Assembly (NCBI GenBank): GCA_963767475.1 | Contig: CAVYEI010000003.1 | Coordinates: 310,001 to 374,000, forward strand | Reading direction: 5' to 3' | DNA: 64,000 nt | DNA from: WHSW01 sp963767475 | GTDB lineage: Bacteria; Actinomycetota; Thermoleophilia; Solirubrobacterales; 70-9 | Part shown: positions 49,337 through 58,433 of the stretch, one piece after another | Numbering within the stretch: position 1 is the first letter of the stretch | Layout of the letters: each line of letters starts with the position of its first letter | The notes under the pieces: generated by a model | Databases searched by the model: none | Told to the model about the DNA's origin: nothing | The model's input: the letters and a program-made list of their open reading frames with translations, nothing else | Position numbers and translations under genes: made by a program

Positions 49337-50353
49337 CTAGTCCTTCTTTTCGTCGTGGCCGCCGAACTGCTTGCGCATCGCCGAGAGCACCTTGTCGGCG
49401 AAGTCGTCGAGGCCGCGGGAGGCAAAGCGCGAGTACAGGGCCGAGCTCAGCACCGGCGCCGGCACGCCCTCCTCGATCGCGGCGATCGAGGTCCAGCGTC
49501 CCTCGCCGGAGTCTGAGACGCGGCCCTCGAAGTCGTCGAGCGTCGGCGACTCCTGCAGCGAGGCGGCGGTCAGGTCGAGCAGCCAGGAGCCGACGACGCT
49601 GCCGCGGCGCCAGACCTCGGCGACCTCGGGGATGTCGAGCTCGTACTCGTAGAACTTCGGGTCGGTCAGCGGCGCCGTCTCGGCGTCGGCGTCGCGCTGG
49701 TGCAGGCCGGCGTCGGCGTTCTTGAGGATGTTGAGGCCCTCGGCGTAGGCAGCCATGATCCCGTACTCGATCCCGTTGTGGACCATCTTCACGAAGTGCC
49801 CGGCGCCGCTGGGTCCGCAGTGCAGGTAGCCGTGCTCCGCCTGCGCGGGATCGCCCTCGCGCCCGGGTGTGCGCTCGGCGGATTCGACGCCCGGGGCGAT
49901 CGTGGCGAAGATCGGGTCGAGCCGCTGGACCGCGCCGTCGGGGCCGCCGATCATCAGGCAGAAGCCGCGCTCGAGCCCGAAGACTCCGCCGCTGGTGCCG
50001 CAGTCGATGTAGTCGATCCCCTGCTCGGCGAACTTGGCCGAGCGGCGGATGTCGTCGCGGTAGTAGGAGTTGCCGCCGTCGATGATCGCGTCGCCGGACT
50101 CGAGCTTGCCGGCGAGCTCGGTGACCGTGCTCTCCGTGATCTCTCCCGCCGGCACCATCACCCACGCCGCGCGCGGCTTGCTCAGCTTGGCGACGAAGTC
50201 GTCGAGCGAGTCGGCGCCGGTCGCGCCCTCACCGGCGAGGGTGGCGACGGCGTCGGGGTTGACGTCGAAGACGACGCACTCGTGCCCGTCGCGCATCAGC
50301 CGCCGGACGAGGTTCGCGCCCATTCGCCCGAGTCCGATCATCCCCAGCTGCAT
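49337..50353 (-). CDS. gnd: 6-phosphogluconate dehydrogenase, short decarboxylating type
   Basis: 338 residues, the shorter (about 300-340) class rather than the 470-residue type. NAD(P) motif MIGLGRMGANLVRRL, DGGNSYYRDDIRRS, GTSGGVFGLERGFCLMIGG, and HCGPSGAGHFVKMVHNGIEYG with the catalytic Lys. Makes ribulose-5-P. Divergent from zwf with a 47-bp gap. Confidence 0.95.
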   Translation of the reverse strand: MQLGMIGLGRMGANLVRRLMRDGHECVVFDVNPDAVATLAGEGATGADSLDDFVAKLSKPRAAWVMVPAGEITESTVTELAGKLESGDAIIDGGNSYYRDDIRRSAKFAEQGIDYIDCGTSGGVFGLERGFCLMIGGPDGAVQRLDPIFATIAPGVESAERTPGREGDPAQAEHGYLHCGPSGAGHFVKMVHNGIEYGIMAAYAEGLNILKNADAGLHQRDADAETAPLTDPKFYEYELDIPEVAEVWRRGSVVGSWLLDLTAASLQESPTLDDFEGRVSDSGEGRWTSIAAIEEGVPAPVLSSALYSRFASRGLDDFADKVLSAMRKQFGGHDEKKD

Positions 50354-50400
50354 GCACCGGATACTAAGCGTCTCGCGCTTCGCATTAGTCTCCGGCCTCG

Positions 50401-51795
50401 ATGGCAGCAATCGAAGCCGACATCCTGGTGATCTTCGGGATCACCGGCGACCTGGCGAAGAAGATGACCTTCGAGGCCCTGTACCGGCTCGAGCGCCGTG
50501 GCGACCTCACCTGCCGCAAGATCATCGGGATCGCGCGCAACAAGTGGAGCGAGGAGGAGCTCGAGGGGCATGCCCGCGAGTCGATCGAGGCGCACGTCCC
50601 GGACCCGGACCAGGAGGCGGTCAAGCGCCTCGACGGCCGCCTCGACTACGTCCAGGGCGAGTTCGACGATCCGGACCTCTACAAGCGAATCGCCGCTGAG
50701 ATGGGCGAGTACGAGCAGGCGGTCTTCTACCTCGAGATCCCGCCGTCGCTGTTCGCGATGGTGGTCAAGAACCTCCAGGAGGCCGGCCTGACCGAGAAGG
50801 CGAGGGTGGTGCTGGAGAAGCCGTTCGGACACGACCGCGACTCCGCCAGGGCCTTGAACGCCGAGCTTGGCGAGGTGCTCGACGAGTCACAGATCTACCG
50901 CATCGACCACTTCCTCGGCAAGGAACCGGTGATGGACATCCTCTACCTGCGCTTCGCAAACACGATCCTGGAGCCGATCTGGAACCGCCGCTACGTCGAC
51001 TCGGTGCGGATCACGATGGTCGAGGACTTCGGGGTCGAGGACCGCGGCAGCTTCTACGACGCGGTCGGCGCGCTTCGCGATGTGGTCCAGAACCACCTGC
51101 TGCAGACGCTGGCGCTGGTGGGGATGGAGCCGCCCTCGGCCGGCACCGCCGATACCGACGCGATCCGCGACCGCAAGACCGATTTCTTTCGGGCGATCCC
51201 GGAGGCCGACCCGAGTCGCTTCTTCCGCGGCCAGTACCGCGGCTACTCCCAGGTCGACGGAGTCGCCCTCGGATCGGACACCGAGACCTTCGTCGCCCTG
51301 CGGCTCGAGGTCGACAACTGGCGCTGGTCGGGGGTCCCGTTCTACATCCGCGCCGGCAAGGCGATGCCGGTCGAGGCGACCGAGATCCGGATCGTGTTCA
51401 AGCGCCCGCCACGGCTCGGCATCGGCGGCCGGATGCTCCCGGACCCCGACGAGCTGATCATGCGCGTCAAGCCCGAGCCCGGCGCCGAGATCTGTCTAAT
51501 GGCGAAGAAGGCGGGCGAGGACGCACTCCATCGCGTGCACCTCGACCTGCTGTTCGAACAGCAGGACTCCGACCAGCCCGAGCCATACGAGCGCCTGCTG
51601 CGCGACGCGCTGCGCGGCAACTCGGAGCTGTTTCCCAACTTCGACGCGATCGACCAGACCTGGCGCATCGTCCAGCCGCTGCTCGACGACCCACCGGCGG
51701 TCGAGGTCTACGAGCCCGGCAGCTGGGGCCCGGAGTCGGCCAGCCATCTGCTCACCGGCCACGGCGGCTGGCGCAAGCCCTGGCTGCCTGAATAA
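50401..51795 (+). CDS. zwf: Glucose-6-phosphate 1-dehydrogenase
   Basis: 464 residues. Nucleotide loop VIFGITGDLAKKM, VLEKPFGHD and the active-site RIDHFLGKE motif are intact. First step of the oxidative branch. ATG 50401. Convergent with glk; the gap between them holds a glk terminator. Confidence 0.96.
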   Translation: MAAIEADILVIFGITGDLAKKMTFEALYRLERRGDLTCRKIIGIARNKWSEEELEGHARESIEAHVPDPDQEAVKRLDGRLDYVQGEFDDPDLYKRIAAEMGEYEQAVFYLEIPPSLFAMVVKNLQEAGLTEKARVVLEKPFGHDRDSARALNAELGEVLDESQIYRIDHFLGKEPVMDILYLRFANTILEPIWNRRYVDSVRITMVEDFGVEDRGSFYDAVGALRDVVQNHLLQTLALVGMEPPSAGTADTDAIRDRKTDFFRAIPEADPSRFFRGQYRGYSQVDGVALGSDTETFVALRLEVDNWRWSGVPFYIRAGKAMPVEATEIRIVFKRPPRLGIGGRMLPDPDELIMRVKPEPGAEICLMAKKAGEDALHRVHLDLLFEQQDSDQPEPYERLLRDALRGNSELFPNFDAIDQTWRIVQPLLDDPPAVEVYEPGSWGPESASHLLTGHGGWRKPWLPE

Positions 51796-51815
51796 CGAAA
51801 AGCGGCCCCAGGGTT

Positions 51816-51910
51816 GACCGCGCACGCCCGGACGCGGAAGCACAAAAAAATGTCCGCGGCGTAGCCGCGGACCATTAGTTCAAGCGAGAGCGGAGGACGT
51901 GGCGCGAGTT
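51816..51910 (-). repeat. Split copy of the dispersed repeat around the glk terminator
   Basis: On the minus strand the glk stop is followed by GAATAACTCGCGCCACGTCC, the same sequence that follows the ligase stop at 1182-1200. About 50 bp later comes CCGGGCGTGCGCGGT, the other end of that repeat. The terminator hairpin lies between the halves, as if inserted into the repeat. Confidence 0.6.
51844..51872 (-). terminator. Rho-independent terminator of glk
   Basis: Read on the minus strand, GTCCGCGGC and GCCGCGGAC (51852-51872) form a perfect 9-bp stem with a 3-base loop, followed by A and seven T residues (51844-51850). About 36 bp downstream of the glk stop. The clearest intrinsic terminator in the window. 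Confidence 0.88.
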
Positions 51911-52886
51911 ATTCGTCGAACAGGAGCGACGCCCCGATCGCGCCCCCCAAGTCGCCGAGGGAGGCGACGTGCATCGGCGGCGGATTGTCGTCGACGAACA
52001 GGTGCGGGTGCATGTGCTTGGCGATCCGCTCCACGCCGGGCTCACCGAAGCGAACGCCGAGCCCGCCGCCGATGATCACCGCCTCGACGTCGAGCAGGTT
52101 GACCGCCGAGGCGACCCCGGCACCGAGCGCCTTCAGCGCCCGCTTGAACAGCTTCTCCGCCAGCGGGTCCTTGTGCTCGAGCGCCCGCTCCCAGATCCCG
52201 CTCGTGAGTCGGTCGCGGTTGTGCTCCTTCATGATCTCGAACAGCTTCGTCTTCGCCCCGTTCTCGTGCTCCTCGCGCGCCTTCGCCTCCATCGCTCCGC
52301 GCCCGGCGTAGGCCTCCATGCAGCCGCGTCGTCCGCAGGGACAGCGGGCGCCGCCGCGCTGGACCACCATGTGGCCGATCTCGCCGGCGGCGCCGCGACC
52401 GATCCAGCGCTTGCCGTCGAGGATCAGGCCGCCGCCGACCCCGGTGCCCCAGAAGACGCCGAGAATCGACTGATACGGCTTGCCGGAGCCGAGCTTGAAC
52501 TCGGCGTTGGTGGCGACGTCGACGTCGTTGGCGATCCGCACCGGTGCGCCGAGCGCCTCCGAAAGCGTGGGTCCGAGCGGAAAGCTGCCGCTCCAGCCGG
52601 GCAGATTCCCGGCCTCGGAGACCTCGCCGGTCTCCTCGTTCGAATCGCCGGGCGACCCGACCCCGATCCCGGCCAGCGAGTCGGTCTGCACCCCGGCCGC
52701 CTCGGCGGCTTCGATCACCGCCTGGGCCATCTGCTCGGCGACGTCCTTGGGTCCGCCCTCGGTCGGGGTCGGGCGTCGCGAATCGCCGAGGACCGTGCCG
52801 TCCGGGCTCACGATCGCCGCCTGAATCTTGGTCCCGCCGAGGTCGATCCCGCCCCGCAGGGCCTGCTTGCCGGCTGCTGCCTGCAT
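51909..52886 (-). CDS. glk: ROK-family glucokinase
   Basis: 325 residues. GGIDLGGTKIQAAIV (phosphate loop), GVGSPG, GVFWGTGVGGGLILDG, catalytic ANDVD, GEIGHMVV and the zinc motif CPCGRRGCMEAYAG are all ROK marks. Phosphorylates glucose, feeding pgi and zwf nearby. ATG 52886 chosen; conserved sequence starts ten residues in. An upstream in-frame Met lies inside the next gene. Confidence 0.93.
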   Translation of the reverse strand: MQAAAGKQALRGGIDLGGTKIQAAIVSPDGTVLGDSRRPTPTEGGPKDVAEQMAQAVIEAAEAAGVQTDSLAGIGVGSPGDSNEETGEVSEAGNLPGWSGSFPLGPTLSEALGAPVRIANDVDVATNAEFKLGSGKPYQSILGVFWGTGVGGGLILDGKRWIGRGAAGEIGHMVVQRGGARCPCGRRGCMEAYAGRGAMEAKAREEHENGAKTKLFEIMKEHNRDRLTSGIWERALEHKDPLAEKLFKRALKALGAGVASAVNLLDVEAVIIGGGLGVRFGEPGVERIAKHMHPHLFVDDNPPPMHVASLGDLGGAIGASLLFDE

Positions 52887-52896
52887 CGGCGCGAGT

Positions 52897-53220
52897 CTAT
52901 TCCTCGAAGCCGTCGAGGTCCGGGAACTCATTGGTCGCCGACACCTGGTGGATCTGGACCTCGGGCGGACGGCCGATCAGCTCGCCGAGCTTGGCGGTGA
53001 ACCCGGCGACGCTCGGGGCGCCGAAATGCGTCCGCAGAGCGGCCGGCGATTCCCACTCCTCGACGGCGATGAACTCGTCCGGGTCCCCGACCGAGGCGTA
53101 GAAGCCGTACCGAATGCATCCCGGCTCCTGTCGCGACTCGGTCTGCATCCAGCGCATCAGCTCGGAGAGCTGCTCGCGCTTGCCGGCCCCAGCCGCCACC
53201 CTTCCGATCACGATCAGCAT
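52897..53220 (-). CDS. Antibiotic biosynthesis monooxygenase (ABM/YgiN-like) domain protein
   Basis: 107 residues: MLIVIGRVAAGAGKREQLSELM, EPGCIRYGFYASVGDPDEFIAVEEWES, then LRTHFGAP. This is the single-domain ferredoxin-like dimer of the ABM superfamily (quinol or haem-related monooxygenases, often orphan). ATG 53220 is chosen because GGAGGAG lies six bases upstream. 10 bp before glk, same strand, so possibly co-transcribed. Confidence 0.88.
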   Translation of the reverse strand: MLIVIGRVAAGAGKREQLSELMRWMQTESRQEPGCIRYGFYASVGDPDEFIAVEEWESPAALRTHFGAPSVAGFTAKLGELIGRPPEVQIHQVSATNEFPDLDGFEE

Positions 53221-53266
53221 CCGCGCCTCCTCCAAGTTCGCCGTCGGGATCACAAACCTATGCGAC

Positions 53267-54103
53267 TCAGAACTGGCCCAGCAGCGCGTCGGAGTGAGCG
53301 ATGATCGCGGCGACGATCGTCAGCAGCACCGAGGGCACGAGCACGAGCGCGACCACGAGCTGGATCTTCGGCGCCGAGCGCGCCGCCCGGTCCTCGATTC
53401 GCCGGCGGGCCTCCCGCCGCAGCGAGGTCGCCTGCAGGTGAAGCTGCTCGGCCAGCGGCGAGCCGTAGGTGCGCGAACGCTCGAGCGCAGCGGCGAGTGC
53501 GCCGACCTCGGCGCCGGGCACGCGACGACGAAGGTCGGCGAGCGCCTCGCGAAGCGGTCTGCCGCACTCGACCTCGGCGACGGCGCGGGCGAGCTCGGTC
53601 GCCAGCGGCCCGCTCGTGCCGGCGGCGATCTCGCCGAGGCCGGTCGCCGGGTCGCGGCCCGAGGCGGCGCCGACGGCGAGCATGTCGAGCGCGTCGGGGA
53701 GAGAGGCGACGAAACGCTCGCGGCGACGGCGGGCGGCGCGCTCGAGCAGCGCGTCGGGTGTGAGGAACCCGGCGAGCACGAGCACCGCCGCGACCACGAT
53801 CCCGAGCCTGGCGCCGGCAGCGGGTGCCGCCGCGAGCGCGACAATCGCCGCAAAGGCGGTGCAGGCGAGCTTGGCGGCGATCACGGCGCGGGGCTCGATC
53901 CGCTCGGCGAGCCCGGCGCGCTCCAGCCGTTGCGGCAATCCGAGCCGCGCTGCCGCCTCGGCGAGGGAGTCCGCGCGGCCGCCGGAGACGGCTGCGAGCG
54001 CTGCCCGCGCGCCGGCGCCGAGCCGCTCGCCGGCGCCACCCGCCAGCTCCCAGGCGGCGGCGAAGGCGAGTAGAACCCCGCCCGCTGCGAGCACCGCCGT
54101 CAT
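53267..54103 (-). CDS. tadC: Tad pilus inner-membrane platform protein TadC-like
   Basis: 278 residues, T2SS F-type domain with membrane segments near the N-terminus (about 1-18), 73-118 and at the C-terminus (about 248-270). The region between is helical: SLPDALDMLAVGAASGRDPATGLGEIA and SRTYGSPLAEQLHLQATSLR are typical of TadC. ATG 54103 overlaps the TadB stop. Last gene of the operon; no pilin follows. Confidence 0.85.
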   Translation of the reverse strand: MTAVLAAGGVLLAFAAAWELAGGAGERLGAGARAALAAVSGGRADSLAEAAARLGLPQRLERAGLAERIEPRAVIAAKLACTAFAAIVALAAAPAAGARLGIVVAAVLVLAGFLTPDALLERAARRRRERFVASLPDALDMLAVGAASGRDPATGLGEIAAGTSGPLATELARAVAEVECGRPLREALADLRRRVPGAEVGALAAALERSRTYGSPLAEQLHLQATSLRREARRRIEDRAARSAPKIQLVVALVLVPSVLLTIVAAIIAHSDALLGQF

Positions 54104-54957
54104 CGCCCGTCGACCCGGCTCAGGCGGCGGATCGCCGCGAACCCGGCGAGCTGCAAACCGGCGGCCAGGGCGATCATCGTCGCCGAGGCGGGGTTGGCGA
54201 TCAGGCCGGCGGCGAAGCCCGGATCGAGCAGCTCGGCCAACAGCGCGGCGCCGACCGGCATCGCTACGACCAACAGTCCGGTGAACCGCGCCTGGGCGGT
54301 TGCCGAACGGGCGTCGGCCTCGGTGCGATCCCGATCGGCCGCGGCGGCGGCAAAGCGGCGCAGCAGGGTGGCGAGATCACCGCCGGCGAGCTGCTGGGAG
54401 AGCAGCGCGGCGGCGAACGAGTCGACCCTGGGCGAGCCGACTCGTCCGCGCAGCGCCTCGAGCGCGTCGCGGGTGGGTGCGCCGAGCGCGAGCTGGGCGC
54501 GCACCCGCTCCATCTCGCGCGCCGGCGGACCTTCGAGCGAGGCGGCGGCGGCGGCGAGCGCGGCGCGGGCGGACCGGCCGACCGAGAGCGCGTCGGCGAT
54601 CGCGATCGCGACCTCGGCGAGCCCCCGCTCGACCGCCCGCCGGTAGGCGGCGCGCCGGCGCGAGACCGCCCAGGTGGCCGCCGCGGGACCCGCCGCCGCC
54701 AGCAACGGGGCGCTGCCGGGCCCGAGCAGCAGCAGCGCGCCGGTGAAGATCGCCGCGGTCCCGAGCAGTGCCAGCCGCCGGCGTTCGAGGTCGGTCGGCA
54801 GGTGGCCCTCGCGACCTGCCAGCCGCAGCGGCTCGACCGCCTCGGCCAGCCAGCGACCCGCCCCCGGGGCGGCGAGCGCGGCCTCGCGGAGCGCCACCGC
54901 CGCCAGGCCGCCCGCGAGCGCGCCCGCCAGGATCCGCAGGACCTCGGCAGGGCTCAT
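54100..54957 (-). CDS. tadB: Tad pilus inner-membrane platform protein TadB-like
   Basis: 285 residues, T2SS F domain with paired membrane helices (about 1-20, 62-93, 233-280) and central ALSVGRSARAALAAAAASLEGP and LLSQQLAGGDLATLLRRF. With TadC it forms the platform for the TadA ATPase. ATG 54957 overlaps the tadA stop, so all three genes are coupled. Confidence 0.85.
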   Translation of the reverse strand: MSPAEVLRILAGALAGGLAAVALREAALAAPGAGRWLAEAVEPLRLAGREGHLPTDLERRRLALLGTAAIFTGALLLLGPGSAPLLAAAGPAAATWAVSRRRAAYRRAVERGLAEVAIAIADALSVGRSARAALAAAAASLEGPPAREMERVRAQLALGAPTRDALEALRGRVGSPRVDSFAAALLSQQLAGGDLATLLRRFAAAAADRDRTEADARSATAQARFTGLLVVAMPVGAALLAELLDPGFAAGLIANPASATMIALAAGLQLAGFAAIRRLSRVDGR

Positions 54958-55940
54958 TGGCGCCGCCAGAGCTCGCGCACGCCGACGCCGGCGGCCGCGC
55001 GCAGGACCTCGGCGACCTCGGTCACCCGACGCGCCCCGCCGGCCGCGCGCTCGATGTGGACGACGAGGTCGACCCCGCGGGCGAGCTGCTCGCGGATCGC
55101 CTCGTGCGGCAGCCCGACGCCGGCCATCAGCGCCAGTGTCTCAACCCGGCGCAGGGCGTCCTCGGGCGAGTTCGCGTGCACGGTCGAGAGCGCGCCGTCG
55201 TGGCCGGTGTTGAGCGCGGTCAGCAGGTCGAGGGCCTCCGCCCCGCGGACCTCGCCGATCACGATCCGGTCGGGCCGCATCCGCAACGCGTTGCGCAGCA
55301 GGTCGCGGATCGTCACCCCGCCGCGACCCTCGACCGACGCCGGCCGGCTCTCGAGCCGGACAACGTGGGGCTGGCGCAGGCGCAGCTCGGCGGCATCCTC
55401 GATCGTCACCACGCGCTCGCTCGGCGCGATCCAGGCCGAGAGCGCGTTCAGCAGCGTCGTCTTGCCCGAGCCGGTGCCGCCCGAGATCAGCAGGCTCCGC
55501 CGCGCGCCGACCGCCTCGGCGAGCAGGTCGCGAAGCTCGGCGGTGAGCGTGCCGCCGGCGACCAGCTGGTCGGGATCGGGCCGCACGGCGGTGAACCGGC
55601 GCACCGAGAGCGCCGGGCCGTCGACCGCCAGCGGCGGGATCACGACGTTGACCCGTGAGCCGTCGGCGAGCCGGGCATCGGCCATCGGGCTGAGCTCGTC
55701 GACTCGACGGCCGACCGGAGCGAGGATGCGCTCGATCGTGTCGCGCAGCGCCTGTTCGGACTCGAAGCGGATCTCGCTGCGCTCGATCCTTCCCCTGCGC
55801 TCGACGTAAACGGCCTCGTGGCCGTTGACCATCACCTCCTCGACCTCCTGATCGGCGAGCAGCTCCTCGAGCGGCCCAAGCCCGACCGTGTCGCGCAGGA
55901 TCAGCTCGGCGATCTGCTCCCGGCGCGCCTCCGAGAGCAC
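54954..55940 (-). CDS. tadA: Tad/CpaF-type secretion ATPase, N-terminus uncertain
   Basis: 328 residues from GTG 55940. Hexameric ATPase of Flp-pilus assembly. LISGGTGSGKTTLLNAL (Walker A), VVTIEDAAELRL (Asp box), RMRPDRIVIGEVRGAEALDLL (Walker B) and a HANSPEDAL His box are intact. Sequence typical of the CpaF N-terminal domain (RELVDEAAAVLSEARREQ) extends upstream of 55940 to about 56050, but no ATG, GTG or TTG occurs in that frame before the divergent gene begins at 56142. The true start may be CTG or the sequence may have an error. Confidence 0.88.
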   Translation of the reverse strand: MLSEARREQIAELILRDTVGLGPLEELLADQEVEEVMVNGHEAVYVERRGRIERSEIRFESEQALRDTIERILAPVGRRVDELSPMADARLADGSRVNVVIPPLAVDGPALSVRRFTAVRPDPDQLVAGGTLTAELRDLLAEAVGARRSLLISGGTGSGKTTLLNALSAWIAPSERVVTIEDAAELRLRQPHVVRLESRPASVEGRGGVTIRDLLRNALRMRPDRIVIGEVRGAEALDLLTALNTGHDGALSTVHANSPEDALRRVETLALMAGVGLPHEAIREQLARGVDLVVHIERAAGGARRVTEVAEVLRAAAGVGVRELWRRQ

Positions 55941-56141
55941 CGCCGCCGCCTCGTCGACCAGCTCGCGGACGCTGAGTTCGAGCTCGCCGGCCGCCGCCTC
56001 GGCGCGCCGGCGCTCGACCAGCCGCAGGCGCAGCTCGGCCGCCAGAGCTCGGGCGTGATCGTCGGCGGTGGCGATACCCGGATGAGGCCGTTGGAGATCA
56101 GATCTCTCCCCCGGTCGCCCCGCTCGATCTAGGCTCCCCAG

Positions 56142-56897
56142 GTGAGCGCGCTCGATCTGCTGCTCGTGGCCGCCGTCCTCGTCGGGATCTCGGTCCAGGC
56201 GGCGATCGGCTTCGGCTTTGCCTTCTTCGTCGCCCCGGCGGCGTTCGCAGCCTTCGAGCCCGAGCAGGCGGTGACCCTGGTCCTGCTGCTGGCGGTCGCG
56301 ATCAACTGCCTGGTCCTGTTCGGCGAGCGGCGCCGGACCGAGGTCGCGCGGCGCGAGGTGGCGATCCTGGTCTGCGCTTCGGTTCCCGGAATGCTCGCCG
56401 GCGCCTGGATCGTCACCCAGGCTGACCGCGACCTGCTGCAACTGCTGGTCGGGGTGATCGTGCTCGCGGGCGCCGCGGTCCAGGCGTTCGGGCCGAGCCG
56501 CACAGAGGCAGCCGAGCGCCCTCCCCGCGGCCCCGGGCTCGAGCTCGCCGGCGGCCTCGCCGCCGGGGCGCTGACCACGTCGGTGAGCGTCAACGGCCCG
56601 GCGGTGGTGCTCGTGCTCACCCGGCTCGGCCTGCGCGGCGGGCGCCTGCGCGACTCGCTCGCGGCCGCCCTGCTCGGGCTCAGCGTGGTGGCGGCGCCGG
56701 TGGTCCTGGTCGCCTCCGGAACGGATCGCGCGCTCCCGGATGGATGGATCGTGCTCGCCTGCGTGCCCGCGCTGCTGATCGGCCATCGCTTCGGCGCCGC
56801 GATCTTCAGGCGCCTCGACGATCACGCCCACCACCGGCTCGCGCTCGGGGCGGCGGCGATCGCGGGCCTGCTCAGCATCAGCGCCGCGCTCGTTTAG
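56142..56897 (+). CDS. TauE/SafE-family anion exporter
   Basis: 251 residues with about eight membrane helices. Starts ALDLLLVAAVLVGISVQAAIGFGFAFF, the usual TauE/SafE first repeat with G-x-G-F. The second repeat starts near GGLAAGALTTSVSVNGPAVVL. Members export sulfite, sulfoacetate or similar anions. GTG 56142; it separates the Tad operon from the CpaB operon. Confidence 0.85.
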   Translation: MSALDLLLVAAVLVGISVQAAIGFGFAFFVAPAAFAAFEPEQAVTLVLLLAVAINCLVLFGERRRTEVARREVAILVCASVPGMLAGAWIVTQADRDLLQLLVGVIVLAGAAVQAFGPSRTEAAERPPRGPGLELAGGLAAGALTTSVSVNGPAVVLVLTRLGLRGGRLRDSLAAALLGLSVVAAPVVLVASGTDRALPDGWIVLACVPALLIGHRFGAAIFRRLDDHAHHRLALGAAAIAGLLSISAALV

Positions 56898-56908
56898 CCT
56901 GGGCGGCG

Positions 56909-57409
56909 ATGGCCACGATCGAGGTCCTCGACACCGACATCACCAAGCTCGAGCTCGACGCGATCGCCAACGCCGCCAACACCGACCTCATGCACGGCGG
57001 CGGCGTCGCCGGGGCGATCTCGCGCGCCGGCGGACCGACGATCCAAGACGAGAGCGAGGCGCTCGCCCCGATCGGGCTCGGCGAGGCGGTGGCTACCGGC
57101 GCCGGCGAGCTCCCCTGTCGCTGGGTCGTGCACGCCGCGACCATGCGCCTCGGCGGCCCGACCTCCGCGGAGATCGTTCGCGAAGCGACCGCGAGCGCGC
57201 TGCGTGTCGCCGACGAGCTCGGCGCCACCTCGTTCGCACTGGTCGCCTTCGGTACCGGGGTCGGCGGCTTCCCGCTCGCCGAGGCGGCGCGGATCGAGAC
57301 CGAGGAGGTGCGCCGCCACCTGGCCGCCGGCAGCGAGCTCGAGCGGATCGTCTTCTGCGTTCACGGCGAGGAGGCCCGCGAGGCGTTCGAGTCCGCGCTC
57401 AGCTCGTGA
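56909..57409 (+). CDS. Macro-domain protein (ADP-ribose binding)
   Basis: 166 residues: ITKLELDAIANAANTDLMHGGGVAGAI is the macro-domain substrate loop (N-A-A-N...G-G-G-V), with later FALVAFGTGVGGFPLAEAARI. These proteins bind or hydrolyse ADP-ribose derivatives, including O-acetyl-ADP-ribose and protein mono-ADP-ribose. ATG 56909, 11 bp after the exporter gene. Target unknown. Confidence 0.92.
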   Translation: MATIEVLDTDITKLELDAIANAANTDLMHGGGVAGAISRAGGPTIQDESEALAPIGLGEAVATGAGELPCRWVVHAATMRLGGPTSAEIVREATASALRVADELGATSFALVAFGTGVGGFPLAEAARIETEEVRRHLAAGSELERIVFCVHGEEAREAFESALSS

Positions 57410-57415
57410 GCGCGG

Positions 57416-58414
57416 TCAGCTGCCGATGATCAGGGCGACGAGGCTGCCGCGTGCGGCGGCTCCGAAGAGGAATCCCGGTGGTGTGCCGGGCGTCGGCATG
57501 AGCGCGGCGCGGACCACCGGCAGCCCGTCGTAGGTCCCGGTGCTGACCTCGGCCGAGGCGATCGAATCGCCGATCCGCTCCCCGGTGCGCTCGTCGCGGG
57601 CGCCGGGCTGGAACGAGGCACGCATCGTCGTCACGACCTCGTCGGCGCGCTCGCTGGTGCCGCCGAGCGCGCAGAGCACCTCCTGGCGATCGGCGCCCAC
57701 CCCGAGCGCGACCAGATCGATGCCGAGCTCGCTCGAGAGCAACAGCTTCGGCGGAATCAGCCGGGCGACGACGACGTCGCCGAGGCAGTCGGCCGCGGCG
57801 GCGTAGAGCGGCTCCTCGATCAGCCGGTCGCCGCGCCCGAGCAAAGACGCCCGCGCCGTCTCGGAGATCGCGAGCACGGCGCGATCCTCGGAGAACGCGT
57901 CGCGGGCCCCGAGCCCGTTGACGCCGAGGTCGAGCAGCGCCTCCGGGACCACGGCGTACTCGCCGATGTCGAGCAGCTCGAGGCCGCCAAAGCGGCGGGT
58001 ACGCGCTCCGGCCTCGACCAGCGCCCGCTCGAGGCCGCCGGCGTCGACACCCTCGAGCCGCAGCCCGAACGCATACGAGCCGCCGACCGAGACCAACCGC
58101 GCGGCGGCGAGCGGATCGAAGCCGTAGCGGCGCGCCAGCGCCGGCGCCGCTTCGAGCACGCTGTCGGCGTTAGGACCGAGGGCGTCCGCGGCCAGGGTCG
58201 AGCCGCCGGGGACCTCGGCAGCGGCGTCGGGCTCTGCCCAGCCGACGCCGAGCGATCCGTGGGCGCCGCCGCCGCCGACGCTCGCCAGCGCCTCGGCGAA
58301 CGGCCCGCTCGGCGGCGGGCTCTCGGCCTCGTCGCCGCAACCGCCGAGCGCGAGCACCAGCGCGCACATCAACGTCAGCCGGGCCCCCACCCTGGTCCGC
58401 GGTCCGCTCATCAT
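57416..58414 (-). CDS. Lipoprotein of unknown function
   Basis: 332 residues with a lipobox LALGGC (about 21-26), so a surface lipoprotein. The mature part has repeated small alpha/beta elements (RYGFDPLAAARLVSVGGSYA, FGGLELLDIGEYAVVPEALL) and two cysteines. It resembles secreted actinobacterial proteins without annotation. 19 bp downstream of the CpaB gene, same strand, so perhaps part of the pilus operon. Confidence 0.7.
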   Translation of the reverse strand: MMSGPRTRVGARLTLMCALVLALGGCGDEAESPPPSGPFAEALASVGGGGAHGSLGVGWAEPDAAAEVPGGSTLAADALGPNADSVLEAAPALARRYGFDPLAAARLVSVGGSYAFGLRLEGVDAGGLERALVEAGARTRRFGGLELLDIGEYAVVPEALLDLGVNGLGARDAFSEDRAVLAISETARASLLGRGDRLIEEPLYAAAADCLGDVVVARLIPPKLLLSSELGIDLVALGVGADRQEVLCALGGTSERADEVVTTMRASFQPGARDERTGERIGDSIASAEVSTGTYDGLPVVRAALMPTPGTPPGFLFGAAARGSLVALIIGS

Positions 58415-58433
58415 CCGCAGCCTACGACTCTCG

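Noticed and set aside
56102..56834. N-terminal extension of tadA antisense to the TauE-like gene
   Set aside because: The extension is Asp/Arg-rich shadow sequence opposite a well-formed membrane protein gene; it would add about 300 non-conserved residues.
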